Assembly (NCBI GenBank): GCA_018136815.1
Contig: CM030940.1
Coordinates: forward strand, 1,556,213-1,620,212
DNA: 64,000 nt
DNA from: Isochrysis galbana
Taxonomy: Eukaryota; Haptophyta; Isochrysidales; Isochrysidaceae
Direction of reading: 5' to 3'
In this document: one piece after another, positions 62,541-64,000 of the stretch
Layout: the number at the start of each line of letters is the position of its first letter
How positions within the stretch are numbered: position 1 is the stretch's first letter
Made by a program: the position numbers and the translations under genes
Notes under the pieces: model-generated
The model's database searches: none
Told to the model about the DNA's origin: nothing
Seen by the model: only the letters and a program-made list of their open reading frames with translations

Positions 62541-63219
62541 AGGGGGGCAGGGGAAAGGGGACTGACTCTCTACACTTTGTATCAGCTACTACTAGCTACT
62601 CTACTAGAGTAGGCTCTACTAAAAAAGGTAGACGGCCGCATAGACGATGGCGGACGCTCGGGTCCGCTGGTCGCGCCAAGTTTTTGCGATGAGTGCCTGC
62701 GGCTCGTGCGGCGTTAGACCCATGATGGAAAATATTTCGCTCTTGGTGGGTCATGCCCTGAGCAGACGACAGCTCGTGCCAACGCGAGAATTTATCCGTA
62801 TTTGCCAGGCACATGGCGGGAAACCAACAACTAGAGGAAGCAACACATGAACATGCAGCAAGTTGCACCTAAACATCAAACGAGCACCGGCATGGAGGGA
62901 ATCTAGAGCAGCTGCCTCCACGTGCAATAAGTGTTCTCCAAGCGCCAATGGTCGGATGGAAGGAGCGAAAAGAAGAGGCGCGGCTCACCAATGATGGGCT
63001 GTGACGCCCGGGCATGATGGGCTGTGATGCCCGGGCTTTGTCTGAGGCCCCTCTAGCCCTTGTCTTCGCCGAGGTGCACGGGGTGAAGGAGGCCAGTGCC
63101 TCAAACACGAACAATATTGTGACAACCTGCCCCACGACCATCTTACAACGGTGGTGGTGCCTGACCGCATTGGCTGGCCCAGGAGACTCACGAGACGGAC
63201 GCCTAGCTATTCGAGCCCA
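62541..63219. other. Intergenic between two genes on the minus strand
   Basis: A 22-base word with GATGGGCTGTGA(C/T)GCCCGGGC is tandemly duplicated at about 62993-63036. No gene was recognised. Confidence 0.5.
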
Positions 63220-64000
63220 TCAGAGCCCCCTCAATTTTAGAGCCGTGGGGGAACTCCACCATTGGGCGAAGACCTTCATCGCCGTCCGCACGTCCTCCGT
63301 GGCACCCGGGAAACCAAAACGCAGGCGCGTCTCACCCAGGCCCGAGCCGGGCTCCTCAAAGTCGACACCGGGAGTGATAGCCACGCCAGCCTCCTCGAGG
63401 AGTGCCTCGCAAAACGCGAGCGAGTCGCGCACTCCGTGCGACTTGAGATCGGCATATAGGTAAAAGGCGCCCTGCGGCGGCGCGTAGCAGTCAGGTTGGA
63501 TCCCCATCGCAGTCAGCCCGTCCACTACGACCTGCCGATTTGCCTCGTACCTGAAGGCAAGCAAGATGACGCGATGCATTCAGAGGACCGCTTAGGCAGT
63601 ATGGCAGCCCTCAAGCTGGGAAGCTCACAAGCGCAGCCCGCGTGCTCACCGCTTCACGTGGGAGAGAAGCTCAGGCCGCGCCTCTGCAGACAGGGCTGCT
63701 ACGGCGGCCCGCTGCGAGATGGTTGGCGCAGACACGTTCATGTTTTGGTTGAGCGCATCGACACACGCGTCAAGATGATCCGGAACAACCTGCGCAATGT
63801 GCAAGAGGCACAATTGTGAGCGCAGCGAGCGGCAAGGCATATTGTACTCACCGCGGACTCTGACCCGGCTCGCAGGCGAGCCGAACTGGCCGCACAGGCA
63901 CCGAGCCACTCGTTGTGTATGCGCTTCTCACCAGCCAACCAAGCCGCCAGCCGGTCATCGAGTAGAATTTGGAGAAGGAGTTGATGACGATGGCCTTGTC
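63220..64000 (-). CDS. PLP-dependent class I/II aminotransferase, C-terminal part
   Basis: Partial gene, running out of the right edge. Exons 64000-63932, 63789-63650 and 63550-63220 give 179 residues, with consistent phases. The first exon carries the cofactor Lys in VINSFSKFYSMTGWRLGWL, the signature of class I aminotransferases. The second reads VVPDHLDACVDALNQNMNVS, ISQRAAVAAL; the third QGAFYLYADLKSHGVRDSLA, VAITPGVDFEEPGSG and LRFGFPGATEDV, where the Arg of RLRF normally binds the substrate carboxylate. It resembles aspartate/alanine-type or MalY/PatB-like enzymes; the substrate cannot be told from this half. Confidence 0.88.

Noticed and set aside
62647-62850. Small plus-strand frame upstream of the ThiD-ThiE gene
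   Set aside because: 67 codons with no recognisable pattern, no neighbours in frame and no conserved features visible.

Overview
This is eukaryotic nuclear DNA, GC-rich in its genes. Several genes have GT-AG introns, one protein has an apparent secretory or plastid leader (HtrA), one gene encodes a likely flagellar or tubulin-modification protein (RIIa domain), and there is a fused ThiD-ThiE thiamin enzyme. Together these suggest a unicellular, probably flagellated, photosynthetic protist such as a haptophyte or stramenopile alga. That is an inference; the window does not fix the taxon. Two 100-base N runs (15001-15100 and 58320-58419) are assembly gaps.

Genes from left to right: the 3' end of a proline-rich gene (1-256); an HtrA/Deg serine protease with one intron (2848-4910, +); a five-exon RIIa-domain protein (9049-10531, +); an SDS22-type leucine-rich-repeat protein interrupted by a gap (14702-16935, -); a Vti1-type Qb-SNARE (19408-20169, -); a 17-kb intronless midasin/Rea1 ribosome-assembly ATPase (21810-38747, +); a five-exon ERK-type MAP kinase (41577-43646, +); a histidine phosphatase (50238-51449, -); an unrecognised protein (52043-53668, +); a glycosyltransferase/glycosyltransferase/sulfotransferase fusion (54951-58117, +); a 2OG-Fe(II) oxygenase (59130-59945, -); a ThiD-ThiE fusion (60903-62540, -); and the C-terminal part of a PLP aminotransferase (63220-64000, -). 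These are unrelated housekeeping genes in no visible operon; they do not form a pathway.

The space between genes is full of mobile DNA. The most informative locus is 44603-49285. There, one copy of a non-LTR-like retroelement (+) is interrupted by a second copy of the same family (-), and each copy has its own target-site duplication (15 bp and 7 bp). The family starts with a small conserved hairpin placed directly before the start codon and ends in an oligo-T run on the coding strand. Both copies are internally deleted but keep both ends. A second T-tailed family (7740-8173, 44229-44421 and probably 58480-58670) has an AP-endonuclease-like domain close to its 3' end. Other repeats are a ~940-bp element with two complete copies flanked by 15-16-bp duplications, two hAT-like MITEs with 8-bp duplications, a 204-bp satellite whose period is a multiple of three, and several short tandem repeats.

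Intron 1 of the MAP kinase holds a decayed copy of the end of exon 1, including its splice donor. A weaker echo of the same kind is seen in intron 1 of the HtrA gene. All splice sites were placed by eye from reading-frame continuity and conserved protein families; no transcript data or database searches were available.
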